Virus record (IMG/VR): IMGVR_UViG_3300010368_000117
Coordinates: 1-23,082 of that record
Source of the DNA: a virus
Strand: one strand, 5' to 3'
Length of the DNA stretch: 23,082 bases
A model generated the notes under the pieces. That model was given only the letters and a program-made list of their open reading frames with translations. It was not told the origin of the DNA and did no database searches. The translations under genes and the position numbers were made by a program. Shown piece by piece: positions 1 to 6,430 of this stretch. Positions within the stretch are counted from its first letter, which is position 1; the number at the start of each line of letters is the position of its first letter.

Positions 1-408
1 TACACTGGATCCAATAGATTTAAACTTTGCTCCAACATTACCAACCCAGGCACTAAATTTAGCACCTAAACTTTTAAGGCCAGCTGACATCTTATCTATT
101 CCCACGACAGCACCGAGGGAGTTAAGACCCAGCGCCAGAATACCTGCTGATAATCCTGCCAGAAGACCAGCAACACCAAGTCCACCTAAAAGACCAAGTC
201 CACCACCGTCATCTTTTTCAGGACTTGGTGTCGCAGACGCAGGCATAACCTCATCTCGAGGTGCCATCTCCCGTATCATTTCCATCATTGCTAGTTTGTC
301 TTTAGCAATCTGTTGGAAAAATTCCACAAAGCGATCATCAACACTGTCGAGTCTAGTGTTGGTACCTTTCTGTTGTTTTACTAAATCATCAAGAGTTGTT
401 GCCGCCAT
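1..408 (-). CDS. Tape-measure-like tail protein, N-terminal part (runs off left edge)
   Basis: The frame starts at an ATG complementary to 406-408 and stays open for 136 codons to the window edge, so only the N-terminus is visible. Residues 1-50 are charged and probably helical or coiled-coil. A short Pro/Ser/acidic linker follows (about 55-68), then a Gly/Leu/Ala-rich hydrophobic stretch (about 68-104) that looks membrane-compatible, then an amphipathic segment with regularly placed small and basic residues. This mix is common in phage tape-measure proteins, which set tail length and line the tube lumen. The gene lies immediately downstream of a gp26-like protein with a probable -1 frameshift extension, and its start overlaps the end of that extension by 20 bases, as tape-measure genes do in many phages. 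An AAGAGG ribosome-binding site lies upstream. The tape-measure call rests on context and composition, not on a recognised domain. Confidence 0.6.
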   Translation of the reverse strand, partial: MAATTLDDLVKQQKGTNTRLDSVDDRFVEFFQQIAKDKLAMMEMIREMAPRDEVMPASATPSPEKDDGGGLGLLGGLGVAGLLAGLSAGILALGLNSLGAVVGIDKMSAGLKSLGAKFSAWVGNVGAKFKSIGSSV

Positions 409-583
409 TTGCTTTCTTTGCCTCTTCTTCTTCCTGCAATGCTTGCATAAGCATTATTAAATGTATCTCTCTCTCCCAAGGCATCATCATATCCAATTCT
501 GTTAATGTATACTTGTGATGTCTGGTGAGCAAAAAATTCGTTCTGAAATAATTTGCTAGGTCTTCATGAGAGAGACATACTAA
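389..583 (-). CDS. -1 frameshift extension of the gp26-like protein (64 codons)
   Basis: In the -1 frame relative to the gp26-like gene, 64 codons run from the T-run at 583 to a TGA at 389-391. The peptide is LVCLSHEDLANYFRTNF..., then ..ELDMMMPWEREIHLIML.., then a Glu-rich helical tail. The PWERE segment preceded by acidic and hydrophobic residues resembles short C-terminal domains of tail-assembly chaperones made by frameshifting. The frame has no ATG before the Met triplet near codon 32. The only nearby ATG (576-578) is in another frame and stops after four codons, and a TTG start near codon 17 would lose the beginning. If read through by -1 slippage it would give a fusion of 230 + 64 = 294 residues spanning 389-1272. 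An alternative is independent initiation at an internal TTG or ATG to make a very short protein. Confidence 0.7.
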   Translation of the reverse strand, partial: LVCLSHEDLANYFRTNFLLTRHHKYTLTELDMMMPWEREIHLIMLMQALQEEEEAKKANGGNNS

Positions 584-1272
584 AAAAAACTTTGCATTCC
601 TTTGATTTCTATGTTATTATTATATGCACATCCAACACAATCAAAAACAACATTTTGTTTAACTTGTGGCATATCTTCTAAAAATTCCGCAAGTTTCTCG
701 AACTGTTGTTTAGTCATAGACTCTAGAAAGTCGCGAACACTTTCATCAGACTCTTCACTAATATCAATCCTCTCTTCTTCTGTAAGAACCGCCTCTATAG
801 AGTTTGTTAATATAGCAAATCCAAGTTCATCTTCACTGACATTTAGATCGATCGATCCATAGCTCGGATACTTCATCTCTACAGAGATCGTATCATCAAT
901 CTTAATGATCGAGATCTTCTTTGCTTTGCTACATTTAACTTCTTCTAGATCGATTACTAATTCGTTTGGTTCTCCACATTCGCTACAGTTCAGATTGATA
1001 GAAACGTTCTCACCAACAGACTTCGATCGAATCTTAATAAAGAGATATTCAAGATCGAATGTTGTTAAACTGTCTTTCGGCACATCTTCGTGAATACATG
1101 CATTAACAGTATCGATAACTGCATTCATAATCTGATTAATGTCACCAGACTCAGATGCCATTAACAATATCTTCTCTTCTCTCACCAAGTAGGGTCTAAA
1201 ATTTACTTTCTTGCCTGTAGATGGTATTATCATCTCATATTTTGGAGATTCGTTTAACTTGGGTAATGCCAT
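580..1272 (-). CDS. gp26: gp26-like baseplate hub / tail-assembly protein (T4_baseplate family)
   Basis: The 230-residue product resembles the T4 gp26 family (208 residues in T4), a factor needed for baseplate hub assembly. The N-terminus has the conserved pattern of a short beta segment (KYEMIIPSTGKKVNFRPYLV) followed by a helix with REEKILLMA. Two CxxC pairs, C96/C99 and C212/C215, flank the C-terminal half and probably form a zinc-ribbon-like site; C114 is a further cysteine. An acidic helical stretch fills about 148-203. The gene ends in TTT TTT TAG with a likely -1 frameshift into a further 64 residues, which would make it the short form of a chaperone pair acting on the tape-measure protein encoded next. 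No late promoter is obvious just upstream, and the ribosome-binding site is weak (TGAGAA), so translation may depend on the upstream minus-strand transcript. Confidence 0.8.
   Translation of the reverse strand: MALPKLNESPKYEMIIPSTGKKVNFRPYLVREEKILLMASESGDINQIMNAVIDTVNACIHEDVPKDSLTTFDLEYLFIKIRSKSVGENVSINLNCSECGEPNELVIDLEEVKCSKAKKISIIKIDDTISVEMKYPSYGSIDLNVSEDELGFAILTNSIEAVLTEEERIDISEESDESVRDFLESMTKQQFEKLAEFLEDMPQVKQNVVFDCVGCAYNNNIEIKGMQSFF
583..589 (-). promoter_or_regulatory. Candidate programmed -1 frameshift site, T TTT TTT before TAG
   Basis: On the minus strand the gp26-like frame ends AGT TTT TTT TAG, so a perfect X XXY YYZ heptamer (T TTT TTT) sits immediately 5' of the stop codon at 580-582. 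Slipping one base back reads TTT TTT TTA GTA and enters the 64-codon extension. An AAAGGA sequence (598-603) lies 8 bases upstream of the heptamer, which could act as an internal Shine-Dalgarno stimulator as in dnaX. Downstream, ATGTCT (573-578) can pair with AGACAT near 525-530 and a small GTCT/AGAC hairpin is possible, but neither looks strong. P2 uses a closely related T TTT TTG slip in its E/E+E' chaperone genes. Confidence 0.68.
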
Positions 1273-1291
1273 AATTTAATTCTCAATTGTG

Positions 1292-2017
1292 TTAAATTTT
1301 TAAAATATTGTATATCTTGCTGGTCAATGAACTACTATTTGATACTGCGCCAGATGCAGTGATACCCACCGTATCATTTTCTGACATAAACTCGCCGACC
1401 CAGGACTTATAAGCAAAGTCGATATTGAATTGACTCACTTCATTCTGTCCCTCACTGAAATTTTCATATGTAATACTTACGGGATATGCGCGATCCAGCA
1501 ACCAATGATAATTTTTTGTTCCCTTTGTTCCTATATCAACATCCAAATCGAGATTGATGTTAAGTGGACCCAGTTTAAAGTCCTTACTCTTATTAGCAAC
1601 AGGTATACTCCATCCCTTCTTCCATTGGTATATATGAACTGGAAAACAATAATTATCAGCGTAGTTTACTTGATAGCGCCCTTCCTGATCATCAATCTTT
1701 TGATGTATTAAATTTTGCCACTCTTCAAAGTATATACGTGCACCTTGATTATTTAACACACGAAATGTCATAGATACATCAGGATCATTAAATCCATAAA
1801 CTACGTCTTGTGTATCGGCACCCATTTCTCGTTGTACCGTTGCCAACTTACGAGAGGGAAGTGTAATATTAGAACATAAGAATCCCATGTTCTTTGGAGA
1901 CTCTGCGTTCTGACCTATGTTAGGAAGCAAGACACTGAATAGATTCGATCTTGCCAGTCCGCCTCTGCTAGTTATTAGACCCTTAAAGTCTTCTATTGAA
2001 GGAACACCTGCTGCCAT
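1292..2017 (-). CDS. Tail-tube-fold protein of the gp19/gp54 family
   Basis: The 241-residue product begins with IEDFKGLITSRGGLARSNLF, the signature start of T4-like tube-fold proteins (compare the ARPNLFEV region of T4 gp19). It continues with a short LPSRKLATVQREMG segment and a DPDVSMTFRV...ARIYFEEWQNLI motif, all typical of PF06841. It is longer than T4 gp19 (163) and shorter than gp54 (320). Its position beside gp26-like, tape-measure-like and gp48 genes, away from any visible sheath or portal gene, favours a gp54-like role as tube initiator on the baseplate, but a true tube subunit is not excluded. The start ATG (2015-2017) lies just past the preceding stop, with an AGGAG site about 10 bases upstream, so the two genes are likely translationally coupled. 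Confidence 0.72.
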   Translation of the reverse strand: MAAGVPSIEDFKGLITSRGGLARSNLFSVLLPNIGQNAESPKNMGFLCSNITLPSRKLATVQREMGADTQDVVYGFNDPDVSMTFRVLNNQGARIYFEEWQNLIHQKIDDQEGRYQVNYADNYCFPVHIYQWKKGWSIPVANKSKDFKLGPLNINLDLDVDIGTKGTKNYHWLLDRAYPVSITYENFSEGQNEVSQFNIDFAYKSWVGEFMSENDTVGITASGAVSNSSSLTSKIYNILKI

Positions 2018-2018
2018 T

Positions 2019-2615
2019 TTAAATCATACTCCTAGAATCTTTAAACACCTGTGACTTATTGCCCTGAAATTGTGCGGTCGGTAAGAACGTAGCAATCTCC
2101 CACTCGGGTGGCGGCACATATGCCAACTTACCCTCTACTTGACTTGATAGATAATGTTTGAAGCATGGTTTAAAATATTTCATTTTTGCAGATCTCTGCA
2201 ACATCTCATATGTAATTGCAAACTGTGTTGTTTCGTCATATGCTTTATTACTAGTGACTCCCATAAGAGCATCTAAAAACTTCGCTCTTAATGCAATAGG
2301 CAAGTAATGTAGATTTAATCCATAGAAGCCTTTCTTTGCTCTTCCGACAATGATGACTAGGGGAAACGCATCCCAATAGGGAAGTGTTTCTCTATGTTTT
2401 GCATCATAGAAGAACATGTACATATCACCAATGCCAGATGCATTTCTAGCACTATTGATACTTCTTTTCTCTATAGGCTCTTCACTCATTAGCCCGCGCC
2501 GATTCACGTTCATATTCTGCACTTTCTTTCTGAACCACGCCTGAGACTGCTTCGTGCGAGGAGTTATGCCTGCACGGAATGCCTCTGCTTCTACTGTTTT
2601 AAAAATGTTTGTCAT
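2019..2615 (-). CDS. Conserved T4-like phage protein of unknown function (FYDAKH..LPYWDAFPL motif)
   Basis: I do not recognise a characterised fold in this 198-residue protein. The clearest block is residues 64-107: MYMFFYDAKHRETLPYWDAF, then FPLVIIV, then GFYGLNLHYLP, a pattern I associate with proteins of many T4-like and marine myophages. The N-terminal 50 residues are basic and helical; the C-terminal part has a Pro-rich PPPEW segment. It sits directly downstream of the gp4-like gene on the same strand. In T4, gene 4 neighbours gene 2 (DNA end protector), so a gp2-related virion role is possible, but I cannot confirm it from sequence. It has no signal peptide or membrane segment. Confidence 0.75.
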   Translation of the reverse strand: MTNIFKTVEAEAFRAGITPRTKQSQAWFRKKVQNMNVNRRGLMSEEPIEKRSINSARNASGIGDMYMFFYDAKHRETLPYWDAFPLVIIVGRAKKGFYGLNLHYLPIALRAKFLDALMGVTSNKAYDETTQFAITYEMLQRSAKMKYFKPCFKHYLSSQVEGKLAYVPPPEWEIATFLPTAQFQGNKSQVFKDSRSMI

Positions 2616-2619
2616 TATA

Positions 2620-3120
2620 CTATTTAGTCTTTTTTCTAGAGAAAGGTTTGAGTTTCTTTAATGGTTTCGCAGGTTTCGTAGATTTAGGAATAAGTCCCGC
2701 TAAAGGAGAGCCGTTTTTCTCAGTCCATATTTCAAAGTGCCATCCTCGATCTTCGACATATTTCCTAGTGGCATTCCATTTATTTTGATTTTTGATGTAA
2801 GTATATGCTTCTGTTATATACTTTTTGGTTCTCTTTCCAGAAGTAGGAGGTGAGCATTCCTTATGAGGCTTCACTTCGATTAATACAGTTTTGCCATTAG
2901 TGTATACAATTTTAAAGTCCATAAAATATCTATGGTATTTATTATCAACTTCGTATAGGTAAGGTATAATAACTTCTTCACTTGACCAACCTTTTATATC
3001 TACAGATTCATCAAAGTATCGCATACAGTACATTTCCCAACCAGAACGATATACAACCTTTGTTGGATCGCCATTATACTTCTCGGGATTTTTAACAGAG
3101 TATCTTCCAGATCTCGCCAT
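2620..3120 (-). CDS. gp4: gp4-like head completion protein (TnsA/PD-(D/E)xK nuclease fold)
   Basis: The 166-residue product matches T4 gp4 (150 residues) across its length: NPEKYNGDPTKVVYRSGWEM near the N-terminus, IKGWSSEEVIIPY, then a PD-(D/E)xK-like core with YFMDFK (D68) and LIEVKPHKE (E82, K84), and RGWHFEIWTEK at the end. E29 in the first helix is placed like the first acidic residue of TnsA-type nucleases. In T4, gp4 is needed to finish filled heads before tail joining. A lysine-rich tail (about 149-166) is an extension relative to T4 and may bind DNA. This is the first gene of the minus-strand arm and is divergently arranged to the gp48-like gene. Confidence 0.88.
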   Translation of the reverse strand: MARSGRYSVKNPEKYNGDPTKVVYRSGWEMYCMRYFDESVDIKGWSSEEVIIPYLYEVDNKYHRYFMDFKIVYTNGKTVLIEVKPHKECSPPTSGKRTKKYITEAYTYIKNQNKWNATRKYVEDRGWHFEIWTEKNGSPLAGLIPKSTKPAKPLKKLKPFSRKKTK

Positions 3121-3171
3121 AATTTTGCTATAAATAACCTTATAAATCTTTATTTAGCAGGGCTATACTTA
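3121..3171. promoter_or_regulatory. Divergent intergenic region between the two transcription arms
   Basis: This 51-base AT-rich gap is the only place where the two arms diverge, so it should carry initiation signals for both strands. It contains an exact T4-type late promoter on the plus strand (3129-3136). On the minus strand the best candidate is CTAAATA (3151-3157), a two-mismatch relative of the late consensus placed about 30 bases before the gp4-like start. No strong hairpin is visible. Confidence 0.55.
3129..3136 (+). promoter_or_regulatory. T4-type late promoter, TATAAATA
   Basis: An exact TATAAATA lies 36 bases before the gp48-like start codon in the divergent intergenic region. This is the -10-like element recognised by the gp55-type late sigma in T4-like phages, with no -35 needed. 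It would drive the coupled gp48-to-255-residue gene block. Confidence 0.75.
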
Positions 3172-4338
3172 ATGCTTGGACCAAAAAGACAAGAATCGGA
3201 ACAGCAAGCAAATCGTGCTTCTTCAGTAAATACAGGCGAAGTCGTTCTGTACGACGAAACTATAAAGCCCGCTCCCACTACTACTGATGTAAAAACTACT
3301 AATAAAGTACGTGACTATCGGTACCCATTATCTATGCCTACAGGCGGAATAAAGTTTCCGGGTTCGATTACATTTACTGCATATGAGATTGAGGGTTTAG
3401 ATATTGCGGGTGAAATCGGCGAGATTTTTGATTCTTTGTATAAAGCTAGTTCTAAGTTGGCGCGTAATGCTTTCAGAGACCCTGGCAAGGTAGGCGCTGG
3501 ATCCGATGATCAGACTACAGCAGATAAAGAAACCGATCCCACAATAATCGAGCGGCAGAAAAAGGATCTTGCGAAAGTGTCTGCCACTCTTCGATCATAC
3601 GAGAATCTTAAAGGTGGAGTAAAACAAGGAAGTGTTATACTACCGCTTCAGCGTGATTTGAGATTTAGTGACAATGTAGCATATGAAACTGCTAATCTTG
3701 GTGTTTTGGGCGGTGGTCTTGAGACCGCACTTGGAGGTAAAAATCCATTCGCTGGTGCTACCAAGGGCGATGGTTCTTTTAGTACTGCTGCCTCAGCATT
3801 AGCAGCACAAGCGGTTGCTAAGGCAGCTGGTGTTGGTATTGGCGCCTTGATAGGTAGAGGAATTGGAGGCGCTGTACTTGGCGCTGGTGCTACTGAAGGG
3901 CTAGGCGATGCAGTTAAGAGTGCTACTCGTATTGCATCATCACCCAATCAAAGAACGTTGTTTAAAGAAGTTTCTCTGCGCCAGTTTGCATTTACATTTA
4001 AGATGATTGCTACAAGTGCTGCTGAAGCAGATCAGATTAAAAATATTGTCAAGTTCTTTAGACAGGAATTATATCCAGAAAGGATAACAGTAGGTGATAA
4101 TAAAATACCCATAGGCTATAAATTTCCTAATGTATTTCAGATTGATGTTAAGAATCAATTTGGTAAAGATGCTGCACATAAAATTCAAAGATGTTATCTG
4201 AGAGATGTTCAGACATCATATAACGCAACCGGTAATGGCCTGTTAATGGACGGAAACTTTATTGAAGTGGACATTTCATTATCGTTCCAAGAAGTATCTG
4301 CGCTGGATAAAAACAAGGTTAGAGACGGATCATACTAA
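3172..4338 (+). CDS. gp48: gp48-like baseplate tail tube cap
   Basis: The 388-residue product has the gp48 layout (364 residues in T4). An N-terminal segment with YRYPLSMPTGGIKFPGSITF is followed by a middle region. The C-terminal tube-like domain begins near residue 258 with LFKEVSLRQFAFTFKMIATS and continues with AAEADQIKNIVKFFRQELYPE, a KFPNVFQIDV strand, IQRCYLRDVQTSYN and a final DGNFIEVDISLSFQEV strand. In T4, gp48 caps the hub and, with gp54, starts tube polymerisation. Residues about 177-248 are strikingly Gly/Ala-rich and hydrophobic, including GVGIGALIGRGIGGAVLGAG, which looks like a membrane-active helix or a flexible insert. The gene begins the plus-strand operon and its last base is shared with the next start (TAATG). 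Confidence 0.82.
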   Translation: MLGPKRQESEQQANRASSVNTGEVVLYDETIKPAPTTTDVKTTNKVRDYRYPLSMPTGGIKFPGSITFTAYEIEGLDIAGEIGEIFDSLYKASSKLARNAFRDPGKVGAGSDDQTTADKETDPTIIERQKKDLAKVSATLRSYENLKGGVKQGSVILPLQRDLRFSDNVAYETANLGVLGGGLETALGGKNPFAGATKGDGSFSTAASALAAQAVAKAAGVGIGALIGRGIGGAVLGAGATEGLGDAVKSATRIASSPNQRTLFKEVSLRQFAFTFKMIATSAAEADQIKNIVKFFRQELYPERITVGDNKIPIGYKFPNVFQIDVKNQFGKDAAHKIQRCYLRDVQTSYNATGNGLLMDGNFIEVDISLSFQEVSALDKNKVRDGSY

Positions 4339-5072
4339 TGTCGAATTATTTTAAGAAATTTCCAAAGAATCTTTATAAGTTCGGTGATGCCGAAGATCCA
4401 GTTTATTTTCAAAAACTGTCGAAATATGTAGATCTAATCGATACAGTTAGAGACGATATTGGCACATATGTTGAATATGAAATAATGGACTTCGAACGCC
4501 CAGATACACTATCTTATACGCTGTATGGTAAGAGTGACTATGATTGGACATTCTTCTTAATGAATGAGCGTCTGCGCGAAACTGGTTGGCCGATGAGTCT
4601 TCAACAAGTTTATACTGCTGCTGAAAATGACTACTTTCCAAACTACACAGTTAAATTAGATATCACAACCGCTGATAGTTGTGCGACATATGCTGAAAGA
4701 TATCCTATAGGTCAAGAAGTTCTGATAGGAAATCCAAATAGAAGTGGTGTTGTTGTTAGTAAGAATTTAAATGTAGGAGAAATAACTGTATCGTCTGATA
4801 GCGATGTCGCAGGAACTTATTTATCATATGTGGGTGTTGGCATCTCCGAACCCGTGTCGACTATCACATACGAATTTTCAGGAACGCATCATTACGAGGC
4901 ATCTGCTAGTGGTGAAGAGGTCGACTTCTTTTTTGATGCTGTGACAAAGTATCCAGTAACAAATCTAAAATATCTAATTGCTCAGAATGATGAGTCTAAG
5001 AAAATTCGAGTTATCAAAAAAGATAGCATAGAAAAGATCGTCGGCGAATTTCGTCGATTGACCGAGAGATAG
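4338..5072 (+). CDS. gp53: gp53-like baseplate wedge protein
   Basis: The 244-residue product starts with a FKKFPKNLYKF segment and has the gp53 core: YVEYEIMDFERPDTLSYTLYG, then DWTFFLMNERLRETGWPMS. This matches the T4 pattern of LYGNPQLYWVLLMCN. T4 gp53 is 196 residues and links adjacent wedges, with a LysM-like fold. The C-terminal 120 residues here form a beta-rich extension (strands around VLIGNPNRSGVVV and ISEPVSTITYEF). It overlaps the gp48-like stop by one base and is followed two bases later by the hub gene, so translation is coupled. Confidence 0.82.
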   Translation: MSNYFKKFPKNLYKFGDAEDPVYFQKLSKYVDLIDTVRDDIGTYVEYEIMDFERPDTLSYTLYGKSDYDWTFFLMNERLRETGWPMSLQQVYTAAENDYFPNYTVKLDITTADSCATYAERYPIGQEVLIGNPNRSGVVVSKNLNVGEITVSSDSDVAGTYLSYVGVGISEPVSTITYEFSGTHHYEASASGEEVDFFFDAVTKYPVTNLKYLIAQNDESKKIRVIKKDSIEKIVGEFRRLTER

Positions 5073-5074
5073 TA

Positions 5075-6430
5075 ATGGCGCAGAATCAGTCTCAATTTGC
5101 TATTCTTGAAGCATCAATTATTTCTTCATCGACCACAGATGAAGATAAACTTATTGATATAAAGAATAGCATAATAGAATTGCAGTTTTGGGAACATATC
5201 TCGAAACCTTATATCGATGCTAGAATGGTTTTCATTGATGACTTTGGTCTAAGAGAATTGATGGGCATTCAAGGTACAGAGAGAATACGAATTGTTATAG
5301 GTAACGCAGAAGCACCTGAAGAACCTAGCATCATCAAATACTTCTTTTTCTCTAAGATTAACGAAGTGCAGAATTTGAACGAAAGATCTCAGATGTTGTC
5401 AGTTGATCTAGTCGAGGAGCAGGTATATGTTGATGCCATCAAGCAGTTTAGCAGATCGTATACTAGCACTCTAGAAGATATCATAATCGATGTTTGTAAT
5501 AGAGATCTGAATAAAACCGTTACAACTAATGACTTTGCTGGTTCAGTTCAGGGTGTAAGAAAGATTATCGTTCCTTACATGAGTCCTATCGAAACAATTC
5601 AGTGGTTAAAAGATAGAGCGACAACAAAGCTGGGCGCACCCATTTACTTAACCTCAAGCCTATATAACAACGATTTAAAATTAAGCGATCTTGACAATCT
5701 TCTACGGGCGAATGTCTTTAATGATAAGTTGCCTGCTAGATATTCTAAATCGCTGCAGGGCAGCGAAGATCCTCTAAAGACATATTATGAAATCATTTCA
5801 TATAAGAGTGTTGGAAATGAGAATGCTCTTGCACTATATGAGCAAGGAATAATAGGTTCTCTCTATGCTAATCTTGATGCTGGTACAGGAAACTCTGTTG
5901 ATAGTCATGTAACGATTCGCGACATTATTGACGAGTTCTACACTAACGGGCTTATTTCTCCAGAATCAATTCAATCAGTATTTGATCCGTCTTTGTTAAT
6001 TGACGGTAGGTTATCTGATGAATATAATTCATTAGCAATACATCAAGTCACTTCAAGTGGCACCTACAATCAGTTTAATAGTTATCATGATGAAGCAACA
6101 GTCCTAGATGCAGATAATAATATACAAGAGTCGCGTCTAAAAGTCAAGAACAAAATCATTCGTGGTATATTAAAGAAGAATATGCTAGATATTGGTATGA
6201 ACGGTGGTTTATTCTTCCAGGGTAAAATTGATGTCGGAAATAAGATGCGTTTGCTGTTCTTGAGTGCCGATGTTGAGGGAGATCAGAAAGATGTTGTTGA
6301 ACAAATCGACATGAAAAGTTCTGGTGATTATCTCATTCTTGCGATCAATCATAAATTGACTAGCGAAAAGCATGTTGCTCAATTAAGACTTACAAAACTT
6401 GCTGATTTATCGAGCGACTTTAAAATATGA
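5075..6430 (+). CDS. gp27: gp27-like baseplate hub protein
   Basis: The 451-residue product has the N-terminal beta architecture of gp27/VgrG-N hub proteins. LIDIKNSIIELQFWEHISKP is followed by YIDARMVFIDDFGLRELM, a GTERIRIVIG strand, and a helical segment (STLEDIIIDVCNRDL) leading to IVPYMSPIETIQWLKDRATT, the conserved feature of these hubs. The C-terminal part has an OB/barrel-like run (GLFFQGKIDVGNKMRLLFLS). T4 gp27 is 391 residues and forms the trimeric ring joining gp5 to the tube. The assignment is supported by its place directly before the gp5-like gene, with which it overlaps (ATGA at 6427). Identity to T4 is expected to be low. Confidence 0.75.
   Translation: MAQNQSQFAILEASIISSSTTDEDKLIDIKNSIIELQFWEHISKPYIDARMVFIDDFGLRELMGIQGTERIRIVIGNAEAPEEPSIIKYFFFSKINEVQNLNERSQMLSVDLVEEQVYVDAIKQFSRSYTSTLEDIIIDVCNRDLNKTVTTNDFAGSVQGVRKIIVPYMSPIETIQWLKDRATTKLGAPIYLTSSLYNNDLKLSDLDNLLRANVFNDKLPARYSKSLQGSEDPLKTYYEIISYKSVGNENALALYEQGIIGSLYANLDAGTGNSVDSHVTIRDIIDEFYTNGLISPESIQSVFDPSLLIDGRLSDEYNSLAIHQVTSSGTYNQFNSYHDEATVLDADNNIQESRLKVKNKIIRGILKKNMLDIGMNGGLFFQGKIDVGNKMRLLFLSADVEGDQKDVVEQIDMKSSGDYLILAINHKLTSEKHVAQLRLTKLADLSSDFKI

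Noticed and set aside
571-578. ATG at 576-578 as start of the frame after gp26
   Set aside because: In its frame it reads M-S-L-S and then TGA, so it cannot express the 64-codon -1 frame.
2621-2627. Minus-strand CTAAATA as a late promoter for the 198-residue gene
   Set aside because: It lies about six bases before the start codon, so transcription would begin inside the gene; it is also part of the gp4 stop context (ACT AAA TAG).
2935-2943. Minus-strand AATAAATA inside the gp4-like gene as a promoter
   Set aside because: It is intragenic, one mismatch off consensus and more than 300 bases from the next start; AT-rich coding sequence gives such matches by chance.
3648-3947. 99-codon antisense open frame under the gp48-like gene
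   Set aside because: It is the shadow of the Gly/Ala-rich insert and gives a Pro/Ala/Ser low-complexity peptide.
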